Made by a program: the position numbers and the translations under genes. A stretch of DNA of 64,000 bases, from the NCBI RefSeq assembly GCF_005869225.1, contig NZ_SWFP01000001.1, positions 868,001 through 932,000 of the forward strand, given 5' to 3'. Of this stretch, positions 26,747 to 35,505 are shown piece after piece; positions within the stretch are counted from its first letter, which is position 1, and every line of letters begins with the position of its first letter. The notes beneath the pieces are model-generated. The model had not been told where the DNA came from. It saw only the letters and a list, made by a program, of their open reading frames with translations, and searched no databases. The stretch comes from Dyadobacter bucti (GTDB lineage Bacteria > Bacteroidota > Bacteroidia > Cytophagales > Spirosomataceae).

Positions 26747-27118
26747 ATGGAACACAGAGCTGCATCGCTGCGGCCTTTCATCGGGGCCAGGGATTTTGAA
26801 GTGTCAAGGAGTTTTTACCAAGACCTCGGTTTTGAAGAGGTCGTTCTGAGTCCGGGCTTTTCTTTGTTCAAAATCAATAATCTGGCATTTTATCTGCAAG
26901 ATGCCTATGTGAAGGACTGGATCGACAATACCATGCTTTTCCTGGAAGTGGATGACGTGGGCCGGTACTGGAACGAGCTCCTGGCCCTGGACCTGCCAAA
27001 CAAATACGAGGGCGTAAAACTGACACCCATCCGCGTGGAGCATTGGGGCAGGGAATGTTTTTTGCACGATCCGTCCGGAATCCTCTGGCACTTCGGCCAG
27101 TTCTCCCAAACCAGGTGA
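26747..27118 (+). CDS. VOC (glyoxalase/bleomycin-resistance fold) protein
   Basis: A 123-residue protein of the vicinal-oxygen-chelate superfamily. The first beta-alpha-beta module is visible in RPFIGARDFEVSRSFYQDLG, and the second in LFLEVDDVGRYWNELLALDL with the ending REC-FLHDPSGILWHFGQF. The length fits a single VOC chain that dimerises. Members range from glyoxalases and dioxygenases to antibiotic-binding proteins, and the usual metal ligands are not complete enough to choose. It is preceded by a well-formed candidate promoter with an FNR/CRP-type box. Confidence 0.85.
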   Translation: MEHRAASLRPFIGARDFEVSRSFYQDLGFEEVVLSPGFSLFKINNLAFYLQDAYVKDWIDNTMLFLEVDDVGRYWNELLALDLPNKYEGVKLTPIRVEHWGRECFLHDPSGILWHFGQFSQTR

Positions 27119-27215
27119 GGCAAAAAAAGGTCTGGTAAAAAATTATCCATTTCCCGGTAACCTTTTGAAGTTATGCCGGTCTTCACTTCGCATTATCATC
27201 CTGACCTTCTATACA

Positions 27216-27773
27216 TTGAATTCACCAGCCGACAACATACTGATGCTCCGGGTAAAAGAGGGCGACTTGTATCCGATGGGCCTGCTTTTCAAACGCTACC
27301 ACCGCGAACTGTTCGGCTTTTTCTACCACATGAGCGGCAATCCGGATGCCAGCGAAGATATGGTCCAGACCGCATTTTACCGGATGATCAAGTACAGAAA
27401 TTCATTCACAGGCCATGGGGCATTCCGAAGCTGGATGTATCAGCTGGCGCGCAATGTTCTTCTCGATCATGTGGAGCACAACAAACGGTCGGCCCGGCAG
27501 CACAACGTGGAGGATTATGCGGAAAGGATCGGGGGAGGCACGCTGGCGGACGAATTACTGCAGAAAACGGAGCAAGCGACCCAGCTCAGAAATGCACTGG
27601 CGCGGTTAAGCGAGGCGCATCGGGAAGTATTGGTCATGAGCGAGTACCAGGACCTGAAATACAAGGAAATAGCGGAAATCCTGAATGTAACGGAAGGAGC
27701 GATTAAAACCCGGTATCACCGGGCAATGAATGAGTTAAAGACCATTTACCTGAAAAATGAAGATGAACGATAA
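27216..27773 (+). CDS. ECF RNA polymerase sigma factor
   Basis: An ECF sigma factor of about 185 residues. The start is uncertain: the frame is open from a TTG at 27165, a second TTG at 27216 gives the most family-like N-terminus (NSPADNILMLRVKEGD), and the first ATG is at 27243. Region 2 is seen in FKRYHRELFGFFYHM and ASEDMVQTAFYRMIKYR; region 4 in LSEAHREVLVMSEYQDLKYK and EIAEILNVTEGAIKTRYHRA. The last 17 bases overlap the next gene, a zinc-finger protein with a membrane span that is probably its anti-sigma factor. Confidence 0.9.
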   Translation: MNSPADNILMLRVKEGDLYPMGLLFKRYHRELFGFFYHMSGNPDASEDMVQTAFYRMIKYRNSFTGHGAFRSWMYQLARNVLLDHVEHNKRSARQHNVEDYAERIGGGTLADELLQKTEQATQLRNALARLSEAHREVLVMSEYQDLKYKEIAEILNVTEGAIKTRYHRAMNELKTIYLKNEDER

Positions 27774-28605
27774 ACATATCAGTTGCGAACAGGCAAAAGA
27801 ATGGCTGACAGATGCATTAAAAGGAGAATTATCAAGCGAGGATCAGACAGTATTGGATGCACATGTTGTGCAATGCCCTGAATGTCAGCGGGAACTTGCC
27901 CTTACCAGGGACGTCCGGAACTGGCTGCAAACCGACGAGACGCCCGAACCAAGTTCCGGCATGGAAAGCAGATTTTACAATATGCTTACTATCGCGGAGC
28001 AGGAAAATAATGTCCAAACCCCGAATGTTCCGCCAGAGCAGGTCGGCCCATTTCACTTCACCCGCAAACCGATGGTCTGGATGCAGGTCGCGGCGACGAT
28101 ATTGTTATTGGGTGTCGGGGTTATAGCGGGATATTGGTTGCGAAGCCGGAAAGCGGGCGACGAATTGGCACAGCAAAAAATAGACATCATGGCCGTACAA
28201 ATGCAGGAAATGCGGCAAATGATGATGCTTTCGCTACTCGACAACTCTTCCGCCGTAGAACGGCTTCAGGCGGTAAGCCTCTCCACCGAGCTGGATAAAG
28301 CAGACGGAAAGGTCATTGAAGCCCTGCTGACTACCCTTAACTATGACACCAATACCAATGTGCGCCTGGCAACCCTGGAAGCGCTGATCAGATACACCGA
28401 CGAGCCACAGGTAAGGGAAGGCCTCATTGCATCGCTGGCTCTTCAGGATTCACCAATGGTACAAATGGCCCTGGCCGATCTGATGGTGAAGCTACAGGAA
28501 AAACGCTCGGTGAAAGCGCTTCGTCAGCTGCTGCGCCAGAAAGGCATCCGTAAGACTGTCAAGACTAAAGTCGAGCAGTCCATCATACAGCTTTCATCAG
28601 TTTGA
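27757..28605 (+). CDS. Putative anti-sigma factor: zinc finger, membrane span, HEAT repeats
   Basis: A 282-residue protein. The N-terminus has a zf-HC2-type anti-sigma zinc site (C10 in ISCEQAKEWL, then H36-V-V-Q-C40-P-E-C43). A transmembrane segment follows at about 108-127 (WMQVAATILLLGVGVIAGYW). The C-terminal half is made of HEAT-like helical repeats: VIEALLTTLNYDTNTNVRLA, EALIRYTDEPQVREGLIASL and DLMVKLQEKRSVKALRQLLR. Overlap with the sigma gene supports the pairing. A HEAT domain on the far side of the membrane is a less common sensor arrangement. Confidence 0.85.
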   Translation: MKMNDKHISCEQAKEWLTDALKGELSSEDQTVLDAHVVQCPECQRELALTRDVRNWLQTDETPEPSSGMESRFYNMLTIAEQENNVQTPNVPPEQVGPFHFTRKPMVWMQVAATILLLGVGVIAGYWLRSRKAGDELAQQKIDIMAVQMQEMRQMMMLSLLDNSSAVERLQAVSLSTELDKADGKVIEALLTTLNYDTNTNVRLATLEALIRYTDEPQVREGLIASLALQDSPMVQMALADLMVKLQEKRSVKALRQLLRQKGIRKTVKTKVEQSIIQLSSV

Positions 28606-28629
28606 TTTATACACAAAACAAAACCCGAC

Positions 28630-29427
28630 ATGAACAAGTATCTAAAAATCAGCATTTTGATCCTTTTTTTGGGCAATCATGTAAAAGCTCAAAATAGCAA
28701 AGACCAGTTGACAGTGGCGTTAACAAATCCTGCCAAACCCGGAACGCTCGACATTAACCTTGTATACGGGAACATTCATATCAAGGGTTATGCGGGCAAA
28801 GAGATCGTTATTGATGCCTCCTCCGATAAAGAGCTTACTGCCGGGAATAATGAAGGGATCAAACGTATTGCGAAGGCGAACCCGATGGGACTTTCCGCGG
28901 AAGAGGAGAATAACCACATCCGGCTAAACACAAACAGCAATTCATTCCCGGTGAATCTGACGATAAAAGTTCCGTGGAAGACCGCCCTGAAATTACGGAC
29001 GTATGATAAAGGTGACATTGTGGTCGAAAATGTGATCGGCAGCATGGAACTGGATAATGTAGGTGGGGCCATCAACCTGACCAATGTGGGCGGATCGGTA
29101 GTGGCAAACACTTATAACGGCCCGTTAAAGGCATCTTTTCAGGATTCAGCTTTCGACAAACCGATGGCATTTTCGTCCATGGGCGGACGGATCGACATAT
29201 CCTACCCGCCGACATTGAAAGCGAATTTGAAGGTAAAATCAGAACGGAGCCGGGTTTTTAGTGATTTTGACCTGACAAAAAATCCCGCCAAGACTATCAA
29301 AACCAACGATTCGGGTGTAAACCGCTTAACACTTGACGACTGGCTCTATGCGCAGGTGAATGGTGGCGGCCCCGAAGTGATGATCAAAAACTACTACGGT
29401 GATATTTACCTGAAAAAGAAAAAGTGA
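28630..29427 (+). CDS. Secreted DUF4097-like beta-solenoid protein
   Basis: A 265-residue protein with a signal peptide (MNKYLKISILILFLGNHVKA). The mature region has repeated short beta strands typical of the DUF4097 putative adhesin group: LDINLVYGNIHIKGYAGKEI, LKLRTYDKGDIVVENVIGSM, ELDNVGGAINLTNVGGSVVA and GGRIDISYP. It lies 24 bases after the anti-sigma gene on the same strand, so the three genes probably form one envelope-response operon. The biochemical role of the family is not established. Confidence 0.8.
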   Translation: MNKYLKISILILFLGNHVKAQNSKDQLTVALTNPAKPGTLDINLVYGNIHIKGYAGKEIVIDASSDKELTAGNNEGIKRIAKANPMGLSAEEENNHIRLNTNSNSFPVNLTIKVPWKTALKLRTYDKGDIVVENVIGSMELDNVGGAINLTNVGGSVVANTYNGPLKASFQDSAFDKPMAFSSMGGRIDISYPPTLKANLKVKSERSRVFSDFDLTKNPAKTIKTNDSGVNRLTLDDWLYAQVNGGGPEVMIKNYYGDIYLKKKK

Positions 29428-29500
29428 CATCGGCTTTCGGCTTTTTGAATTGAACCGAAGTGTTGCTAATTTACATTACAAATCATCCGATACTATTGCT

Positions 29501-29800
29501 ATGAACTGGATATTTGGTGCAACCGGCTTAATGGTCATTATTTTGGGGATCCTGATCTGGCAGTTCGGGCTTTTTAATCTGCTGAGCAATGTAGACCGTA
29601 ACCGTGTCATAGACAAGAAAAAAGCGGCACGACTGGCGGGATATTATCTCATATTTCTGGGGCTATGCTTTGTAGCGTTCGGATACTTTGCAGCCAATAT
29701 CGCCGACCAGACGATGATCCTGATTATCGCATGCTTCATTCCTGTCAATATGGTTTTTGTGGTTTCCTACATGGTCGCTCAAAGCCGTAATATGAGATGA
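29501..29800 (+). CDS. Small three-span membrane protein (DUF3784-like)
   Basis: A 99-residue membrane protein starting at the ATG at 29501. It has three hydrophobic segments: IFGATGLMVIILGILIWQFG, then GYYLIFLGLCFVAFGYFAA and TMILIIACFIPVNMVFVVSY. The first loop contains LLSNVDRNRVIDKKKAARLA, which resembles DUF3784 proteins. No function is known. It may be the last gene of the sigma/anti-sigma operon, 73 bases after the preceding stop. Confidence 0.65.
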   Translation: MNWIFGATGLMVIILGILIWQFGLFNLLSNVDRNRVIDKKKAARLAGYYLIFLGLCFVAFGYFAANIADQTMILIIACFIPVNMVFVVSYMVAQSRNMR

Positions 29801-30108
29801 ATAATAACATCTGATACAACTTTTATGACAAAATAGCCTTCATCCAGAAGCTGCCCTGCTCCTTTATGACAACGCAGTAGCATTGTTCCGTATAAAATGA
29901 TTTTTATCACTCTTAGTGACTTTTTACAACAAGGTAACAACCGTAAACTAACTGGTTACCAGATAATAACAATTTAAAATATACCGTAGCCTTTCCGGAA
30001 GCTAACGCGGTAAACATTTTAAATTTGACATACATAATCAAATTCCGGTCAGGAAATTTCCGGGAATGATGATGTCAGTTGTAAAATACTCAACTAAAAG
30101 TAAGCGTG
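29801..30108. other. Intergenic region without a gene
   Basis: About 300 AT-rich bases between the small membrane protein and the beta-helix protein. I see a short dyad GGTAAC/GTTACC at about 29934-29962 and no coding sequence; it presumably holds the promoter of the large secreted protein. Confidence 0.5.
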
Positions 30109-32796
30109 ATGAAAACAAATCTAAAATTCTGCATAGCGTTGCTGTGCCTTATCCCAAACGTTATTTCTGCAGCCATTATTTATGTGAATCCATCCGCCGC
30201 CGGAAGCAATAACGGCAGCAGCTGGGCAAATGCTTATACCAATTTATCAACTGCCCTGGGAGCAGCCGCAAGCGGGGACGAGATCTGGGTCAAACAGGGC
30301 GTGTACAAACCGACCGTCCTGCACGACGTGAACGGAAACGGCAGTACGGAAGCGCGCGAAGCCACGTTTAAGATACCCTCGGGCGTGACGTTGTACGGTG
30401 GTTTTGCAGGTACTGAAGTAACCCGTAGCCAAAGAAATTTCCAGAGCAATATCACCGTATTAAGTGGCGATATTGATAACAATGACACCAACGTTGACGG
30501 GAATTCAATTGCTGAAAACACAGGTCAGATCGTTGGCAACAATGCTTACCACGTCATTTATACCAATAACGTGACTACTTCCACCAGGCTCGACGGATTC
30601 GTGGTGACGGCCGGAAAGGCCATGAGCGGGGCGGCGATCACCGATGCAAACCAGGATGGCGGCGCCTGGTACAACCTGTTGAACGGGGCCACAAACGCCA
30701 GTAGCCCGACGATCGTAAACACTACTTTTCAGGGAAATTATGCTGCTTCGGAAGGTGGTGCATTCTTTTGCAATGCAGCAGCTGCCGGCGGAGCTGTCAC
30801 ATCACTGATTCAAAACTGTAAGTTTATTTCCAACAAATCGAATGTTGCGGGCGGCGCCATTAATATAGGGTCGTTCAGTGCAGGTAATTACCAGCCGACA
30901 ATCAAAAAATCGGAATTTTCACAAAATGAAGCTTACAGACGCGGCGGGGCAATTTATCTTATTGGCGATCACGCTATACTTGATTCAACGCGCTTTCATG
31001 CCAACAAAGTAACTGCGGTTTCACCGGACAACAGCACATTGCCCGGCTCGGGCGGAGGCGTGGGAATGGTCGCGTCCAATGCAAGTTTCTCCAATTGCTT
31101 TTTTATCGGCAACAACACGACGGGTAATCCCACGGGAGCTTTTGAAGGTGGCGGTGGCGGTGCCGTATATATGTCGGCGAACGAAACGCAGACCAACACG
31201 CTTGGTATTTCCCAGCCTAAGTTTGTCAACTGCGGCTTTTATGCCAACGTCGCCAATGGCAATACTGCGGCCTGGGGCGGCGCTGCCGTTCATCTGAGCG
31301 ACGCGGGCAAATTAAGGCCCAGCTATATCGGCTGTGTCTTTTCAGGCAATCAAGCCCAGGACCATGGCGGTGCGGTGGCAAGCTTCGCCAGGGTGATGAG
31401 TGCAGGTGCCGGGTACACTCCGGAACTGACACCCAAATTCACAAACTGTACCTTTGCCGGTAACCATGCGGGCAAAAACGGCGGTGCGGTCTACAATGAC
31501 GGATACGTATATATGTCATCAGAAATACTGCAGTCCCGGATAGAAAATTCAATACTGTGGGGCAATACTGCGGGTACCAGCGGGCCGCAGGTGTCGTCCT
31601 CGGGAGCTAATACGGTGGCATATTCGCTGATACAAGGTTCAGGAGGAAGCGGCGGCGGATGGAATGTGTCGGTGGGTATCGATGCTGGCAACAATATTGA
31701 TGTCAGCCCGGGTTTTGCAAATGCGGCCGATCCCGACGGTGCGGACAATAATCCGGGCACTTCCGACGACGGGCTCCGGCCGACTGCCACCGCGGCTCCG
31801 GTTGACAAAGGCAATAATGCAGCTGCCGGACTGGTGGGTATTTCGAAAGATTACATAGGCGGCGCGCGGGTGCAGGGCAGTAAGGTGGATATGGGTGCCT
31901 ATGAACGCGCCGGAAGTGTCATTGTTTATCCAAAAGTATATTGGCTGAAAGACTGGCGTATCGTCCGTCCTGCCTGCCTGAACTGTCCTTGGGCCTTTAT
32001 TTTTAAAGAGAGGATCTTCGAAAAATTTATCTGGAAAGGAACCGCCAAGCTCACTGACAACGGAAGAACCGCTGTCATCACAGGTAAGATCATCAGCCGT
32101 GATAATCAGAATATCGGCTTCGACGTCTATCTGAAACTGATCAATAAGCACGACTGGGCTGCATGGAGTGCGAAGGGACGAACTTACACCACACAAACCT
32201 CAGCTTCCCAGCAGGCAGCTTTGCTATCCTATAAAAAATGGCTTTTCTGGGAGCTGAGCAGTGAAAGTTATCTGAAAGGCATAGGCGATTTGTCCGGCAC
32301 ACTGGCACTTACCCATTCACCGATCAGCAAGAAAACCGGCTTCCAGCTGGGTACCGGTGCAAACGGGTGGGATGCAGACTTTGGCATGAGCGGGTCATTC
32401 AATTACAAAGGCACCCTGGGGTACAAGGGAACAAAATACAATTTGAGCGCGGTCGCTTCCATGAATGTAGATGCCGGGGAATATAAACTGGGCAGAGAAT
32501 CAATGGAAGCTTTTTCTGACGAAGAAGATGCGACTGAATCCGGTGATGAGCCCACGATAACAGTTTATCCTAATCCTGTTCGGGACTATCTGAACATCCG
32601 TCCTGGCACCCAAGCAAGTCAATTCGCAGTAAGGCTCATCCGAAACAACGGTTCCATTGCGAAGGAACTGAATGCGACGACCTCCGAAGGTTTGATCAGC
32701 ATTTCAGTTCGCGGACTGACGCCGGGCAACTATGTTTTACAGCTGACCGGTGATGACGGGAAAGTTGAGAATCGGAAGGTTTTGGTTGTAGAGTAA
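30109..32796 (+). CDS. Type IX-secreted parallel beta-helix protein
   Basis: An 895-residue extracellular protein. The frame opens with GTG at 30106, but the ATG at 30109 gives a normal signal peptide (MKTNLKFCIALLCLIPNVIS). Residues 20-600 form a right-handed parallel beta-helix of the polymorphic outer-membrane/choice-of-anchor type, starting IYVNPSAAGSNNGSSWANAY and repeating GGAxY/F units such as EGGAFFCNAAAAGG, RRGGAIYLIGDH and KNGGAVYNDGYVY. A separate Trp-rich domain follows at about 605-800 (CLNCPWAFIFKERIFEKFIW). The last 75 residues are a Por/type A sorting domain (ITVYPNPVRDYLNIRPG) for type IX secretion. Asn and Gly are enriched. It may be an adhesin or a polysaccharide-binding protein; no lyase residues can be assigned. 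Confidence 0.9.
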   Translation: MKTNLKFCIALLCLIPNVISAAIIYVNPSAAGSNNGSSWANAYTNLSTALGAAASGDEIWVKQGVYKPTVLHDVNGNGSTEAREATFKIPSGVTLYGGFAGTEVTRSQRNFQSNITVLSGDIDNNDTNVDGNSIAENTGQIVGNNAYHVIYTNNVTTSTRLDGFVVTAGKAMSGAAITDANQDGGAWYNLLNGATNASSPTIVNTTFQGNYAASEGGAFFCNAAAAGGAVTSLIQNCKFISNKSNVAGGAINIGSFSAGNYQPTIKKSEFSQNEAYRRGGAIYLIGDHAILDSTRFHANKVTAVSPDNSTLPGSGGGVGMVASNASFSNCFFIGNNTTGNPTGAFEGGGGGAVYMSANETQTNTLGISQPKFVNCGFYANVANGNTAAWGGAAVHLSDAGKLRPSYIGCVFSGNQAQDHGGAVASFARVMSAGAGYTPELTPKFTNCTFAGNHAGKNGGAVYNDGYVYMSSEILQSRIENSILWGNTAGTSGPQVSSSGANTVAYSLIQGSGGSGGGWNVSVGIDAGNNIDVSPGFANAADPDGADNNPGTSDDGLRPTATAAPVDKGNNAAAGLVGISKDYIGGARVQGSKVDMGAYERAGSVIVYPKVYWLKDWRIVRPACLNCPWAFIFKERIFEKFIWKGTAKLTDNGRTAVITGKIISRDNQNIGFDVYLKLINKHDWAAWSAKGRTYTTQTSASQQAALLSYKKWLFWELSSESYLKGIGDLSGTLALTHSPISKKTGFQLGTGANGWDADFGMSGSFNYKGTLGYKGTKYNLSAVASMNVDAGEYKLGRESMEAFSDEEDATESGDEPTITVYPNPVRDYLNIRPGTQASQFAVRLIRNNGSIAKELNATTSEGLISISVRGLTPGNYVLQLTGDDGKVENRKVLVVE

Positions 32797-32803
32797 AATA
32801 TTA

Positions 32804-32833
32804 TCAGCGCCAGAATATGTTTTCTGGCGCTGA
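32804..32833. terminator. Bidirectional terminator hairpin
   Basis: A perfect 12-bp stem (TCAGCGCCAGAA, 32804-32815, with TTCTGGCGCTGA, 32822-32833) and a six-base loop lies between two convergent genes, 7 bases after one stop and 1 base before the other. Confidence 0.75.
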
Positions 32834-32834
32834 C

Positions 32835-33161
32835 CTAAGCTATTTTCGCCGGTTTTACATTATACGGCACAGCCCTGATCAAACGGGTATTGTTGAATTC
32901 CTCAACAATACGGATGTTCTGGGCCGGGACAATTCCGCGGTTGATCCAGTTCATGACCGTTTCCTGGTTTTTGATACCGAACCGCTTACAATACTCTTTT
33001 ATCGTAACCCAGTCTGAAAGATCAACTACTTCACCCTGGCTGATCAGATAAGACTGGGCTTCTTTAATAGCTGCATTGGCACCTGCCAACAAACGCTCTA
33101 TTTCCTGGGATAATTCTTTTGATTCCATCTCAGTTATTAATTCTTTTTTGATTTCTCCCAT
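32835..33161 (-). CDS. Small protein with a helix-turn-helix-like region
   Basis: A 108-residue protein (97 if M12, MESKELSQEIER, is the start). The centre, DWVTIKEYCKRFGIKNQETVMNWINRGIV shortened here to its core VTIKEYCKRFGI and TVMNWINRGIV, looks like an excisionase/MerR-type helix-turn-helix in which a target-recognition helix follows a short turn. It ends with EEFNNTRLIRAVPY. It may bind DNA. The start region overlaps the end of the small gene upstream by 25 bases, so the two are co-translated. No toxin or phage genes are adjacent. Confidence 0.6.
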   Translation of the reverse strand: MGEIKKELITEMESKELSQEIERLLAGANAAIKEAQSYLISQGEVVDLSDWVTIKEYCKRFGIKNQETVMNWINRGIVPAQNIRIVEEFNNTRLIRAVPYNVKPAKIA

Positions 33162-33295
33162 TCTTCAATCACATCCTGCAACTTCTCAATTGTCTTCCAG
33201 ATTTCAAGCCGCTTTTCTTCACTAATAACTTCCGAGTTGTCCCAGAGCAGTTGCCTGAGGGCTGCAAGGTGCATTCTGAGGGTAAATATATTCAT
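33137..33295 (-). CDS. Small hypothetical helical protein
   Basis: A 52-residue protein from the ATG at 33295 (MNIFTLRMHLAALRQLLWDN); a longer start at 33346 is open but less likely. It is almost all helical and highly charged at the end (LEIWKTIEKLQDVIEEWEKS). Its 3' end overlaps the start of the helix-turn-helix-like gene. I do not recognise it. Confidence 0.45.
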   Translation of the reverse strand: MNIFTLRMHLAALRQLLWDNSEVISEEKRLEIWKTIEKLQDVIEEWEKSKKN

Positions 33296-33397
33296 GAAAA
33301 TAGTGGTGTGAAAAACGAATTTATAAAATGTTAGTAATACTAACAAATAAATATATACTTAATTAACTCATCCGGGCTGCCAAAAAAGCTAAACTAA

Positions 33398-33422
33398 TCA
33401 AAAAAGGGGCCAAGGCCCCTTT
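33398..33422 (-). terminator. Rho-independent terminator
   Basis: The stem AAAGGGGCC (33403-33411) and GGCCCCTTT (33414-33422) with a two-base loop is followed on the minus strand by a run of T. It sits 3 bases after the stop of the small gene at 33425-33661. Confidence 0.8.
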
Positions 33423-33424
33423 CA

Positions 33425-33661
33425 TTATTCTTCATTAGGAAAGATCCCTCTGAGCAAATCCATGATAAAACCGGTGTACTCCAGAACCTTGTAGATATTG
33501 TCGGGCGACAGGTTCCAGTCGTTTGTGGGGCGAATGTAGTGCATCGTCATGTCGGTGAGGAGCCTTTCGATGGCGAGTGGATCAATTTCCGAATCCAGAT
33601 AATTTTGAATGAGTTCTTGCGGCGTCTTGACAAGAGGCCGGCTTGCAGCGAAGTTCTGCAT
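33425..33661 (-). CDS. Small hypothetical protein
   Basis: A 78-residue protein from the ATG at 33661 (MQNFAASRPLVKTPQELIQN). The frame is open to 33868, but the upstream part (cysteine-rich, low similarity to a coding pattern) is probably not translated. The protein is helical, with YLDSEIDPLAIERLLTDMTM and LEYTGFIMDLLRGIFP. A strong terminator follows directly, which supports a real transcript. The function is unknown; the 280 bases upstream hold nothing else that I can name. Confidence 0.55.
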   Translation of the reverse strand: MQNFAASRPLVKTPQELIQNYLDSEIDPLAIERLLTDMTMHYIRPTNDWNLSPDNIYKVLEYTGFIMDLLRGIFPNEE

Positions 33662-33941
33662 AGTGTTAGTGTAAGTAAAAGTTTGGCGCTGCAAAAAACG
33701 GTGCCGCGCTTGCCGTTGCTCAACCCAAGTAAGGGCAATGGTGTTCAATCCATTACGGTAGCTACGACACCGTTTATCGGTATCCATAGTATATAATAGC
33801 ACCTTGCCACCTGGCAGAAAAATATATGGGGTGCAACTCGTGCACCTTACTTGAATTGAGCGAGGCAAACGTAAATTATTTGATCGAAGAAATCAAAAAG
33901 AATTTTCTTGCGGTAGGATTCATTTACAAACGCTCTGCCTC

Positions 33942-35408
33942 TTACGGAATCACCTGCGCTCTTGGTCGCACATATTTGCCATTTTCATCCAAAGGGCGAG
34001 GATCGGCGTAGTCGGGATTTACATATCCCACGGCCTTTTCCTGTTTTGCCAGTTCCGCCTGAAGTTGGGTTTTCAGCTTTTCACCCTCTTTCGATTGATA
34101 AAGATTGGAGGTCTCTCCCGGATCTTTACTGAGATCATACAGCTCCGACCAGCCTTCTTCTCCCGGATAAAGGATCAGCTTGCTGTTTTCGGTGCGGACA
34201 GCCTTAATGGTCGGCGTGGCAAAACCTCTTTCGTAAAAGTATTCATAGAGAAACGACGTCCGCCAGTCTTTGGCTTTGTCCTCAATGAGCGGCACCCAGC
34301 TTTTACCCTGAAACGAAGCCGGTGCTTTTACACCTGCCAGATCCAGAAACGAAGGCGCGGCATCCAGGTTCAGGACAATTTTGTCAATCTTTTTGCCTTT
34401 GGGAAACCTGGCCGGATACCGTACCAGCAGCGGAATGCGGATGGATTCTTCATAAGCTGCACGCTTGTCGCCCAGGTCATGTTCGCCGAAGAAAAACCCA
34501 TTGTCGCTGGAAAAAATAACCACAGTATTGTTATCCAGACCAAGAGAATCGAGGGTTTTAAGTACCCGGCCTACATTTTCATCAACACCTTTCAATGCAC
34601 CGAAATAATTCCTGATCCGCTGCTCGTTCTTTTCTGTCCAAGTCCCGCCTTTGGCATTGGTTGCATTGGCATTATTGGGCTTGCCTGTATCGATCTGGCC
34701 TTTGTAAGGAAAGATATTACCGTCATTTACAGGTTCGGTCAAAGTCACTTTCGCATAAGTTTCCTGGTGCCGCACCGGCGGCTGAAACGGCCCGTGCCCC
34801 GACTTGAAAGCCAGCGAAACCAGGAAAGTTTTGTCCTTATTGGCACGGATATAATCAATGGCGTTGGTCGTCGAAACATCATCCACCCAGCCCTGGCTTG
34901 GCTGTACTTTGCCGTTCACTTCAATGGGGCAGTCGAAATATTTCCCCTGGCCTACAAAACTGGCCGAATAATCAAATCCCGGCCGTTTTCCGGTTTCATT
35001 GCCCATGTGCCATTTGCCAAAAAACGCTGTGTTGTAACCAGCCTTGCGCAATTCGGTGGCATAAGTCACAGTGGTGTCCGCCAGGCCGGTGTGGTTATTG
35101 GCGATGCCATTGAGGTGATTGTACCGGCTGTTGAGCAACGTCGAGCGGCTGGGCGAGCAAAGCGAATTGATCACAAAAGCATTCCTGAACCGGACGCCTT
35201 CATTGGCCAGCTTATCCAGGTTGGGAGTCGAAAACCAGGGAAACCTGGCCTTGGTCCCCTGCTCCTGCTGCACCACGCTCAACGCATCAAAACGCTGATC
35301 ATCCGTATAAATAAATACAATATTGGGCCGCACGGTCTTCCCTGCATTTTGCGCCTGGGAAGTGGCAGCAAGGCCAATGAGGGAAGCGAGAAGAATGTTT
35401 CGAAGCAT
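33942..35408 (-). CDS. Secreted type I sulfatase (C-S-P-S-R)
   Basis: A 488-residue sulfatase with a signal peptide (MLRNILLASLIGLAATSQA). The metal-binding start is PNIVFIYTDDQRFDAL, and the formylglycine motif is C84-S-P-S-R88; C84 must be oxidised by a maturation enzyme encoded elsewhere. A second conserved block is GYNTAFFGKWHMGNETG (K and H of the active site), and DNGFFFGEHDLGDKR carries further metal ligands. The end WSELYDLSKDPGETSNLYQS is the usual C-terminal signature. The TDDQR form resembles N-acetylglucosamine-6-sulfatase and iduronate-2-sulfatase relatives, but the sugar cannot be settled. It is the last gene of a run with SusD and SusC, so its target is probably a sulfated glycan imported by them. 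Confidence 0.92.
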   Translation of the reverse strand: MLRNILLASLIGLAATSQAQNAGKTVRPNIVFIYTDDQRFDALSVVQQEQGTKARFPWFSTPNLDKLANEGVRFRNAFVINSLCSPSRSTLLNSRYNHLNGIANNHTGLADTTVTYATELRKAGYNTAFFGKWHMGNETGKRPGFDYSASFVGQGKYFDCPIEVNGKVQPSQGWVDDVSTTNAIDYIRANKDKTFLVSLAFKSGHGPFQPPVRHQETYAKVTLTEPVNDGNIFPYKGQIDTGKPNNANATNAKGGTWTEKNEQRIRNYFGALKGVDENVGRVLKTLDSLGLDNNTVVIFSSDNGFFFGEHDLGDKRAAYEESIRIPLLVRYPARFPKGKKIDKIVLNLDAAPSFLDLAGVKAPASFQGKSWVPLIEDKAKDWRTSFLYEYFYERGFATPTIKAVRTENSKLILYPGEEGWSELYDLSKDPGETSNLYQSKEGEKLKTQLQAELAKQEKAVGYVNPDYADPRPLDENGKYVRPRAQVIP

Positions 35409-35505
35409 GATCTGATGACTTCGGCTTTCGGCAGTCAGCCGTCGGCCTTTTTTTAAGGTTAGTTAAACAAAAACGAAAGCCGATAGCTGCTTGGCCGACC
35501 ACCCC

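Noticed and set aside
34065..35456. 463-codon open frame on the plus strand
   Set aside because: It lies fully opposite the sulfatase gene with intact catalytic motifs, and its own translation shows no domain or signal peptide; it is a shadow of the real gene.
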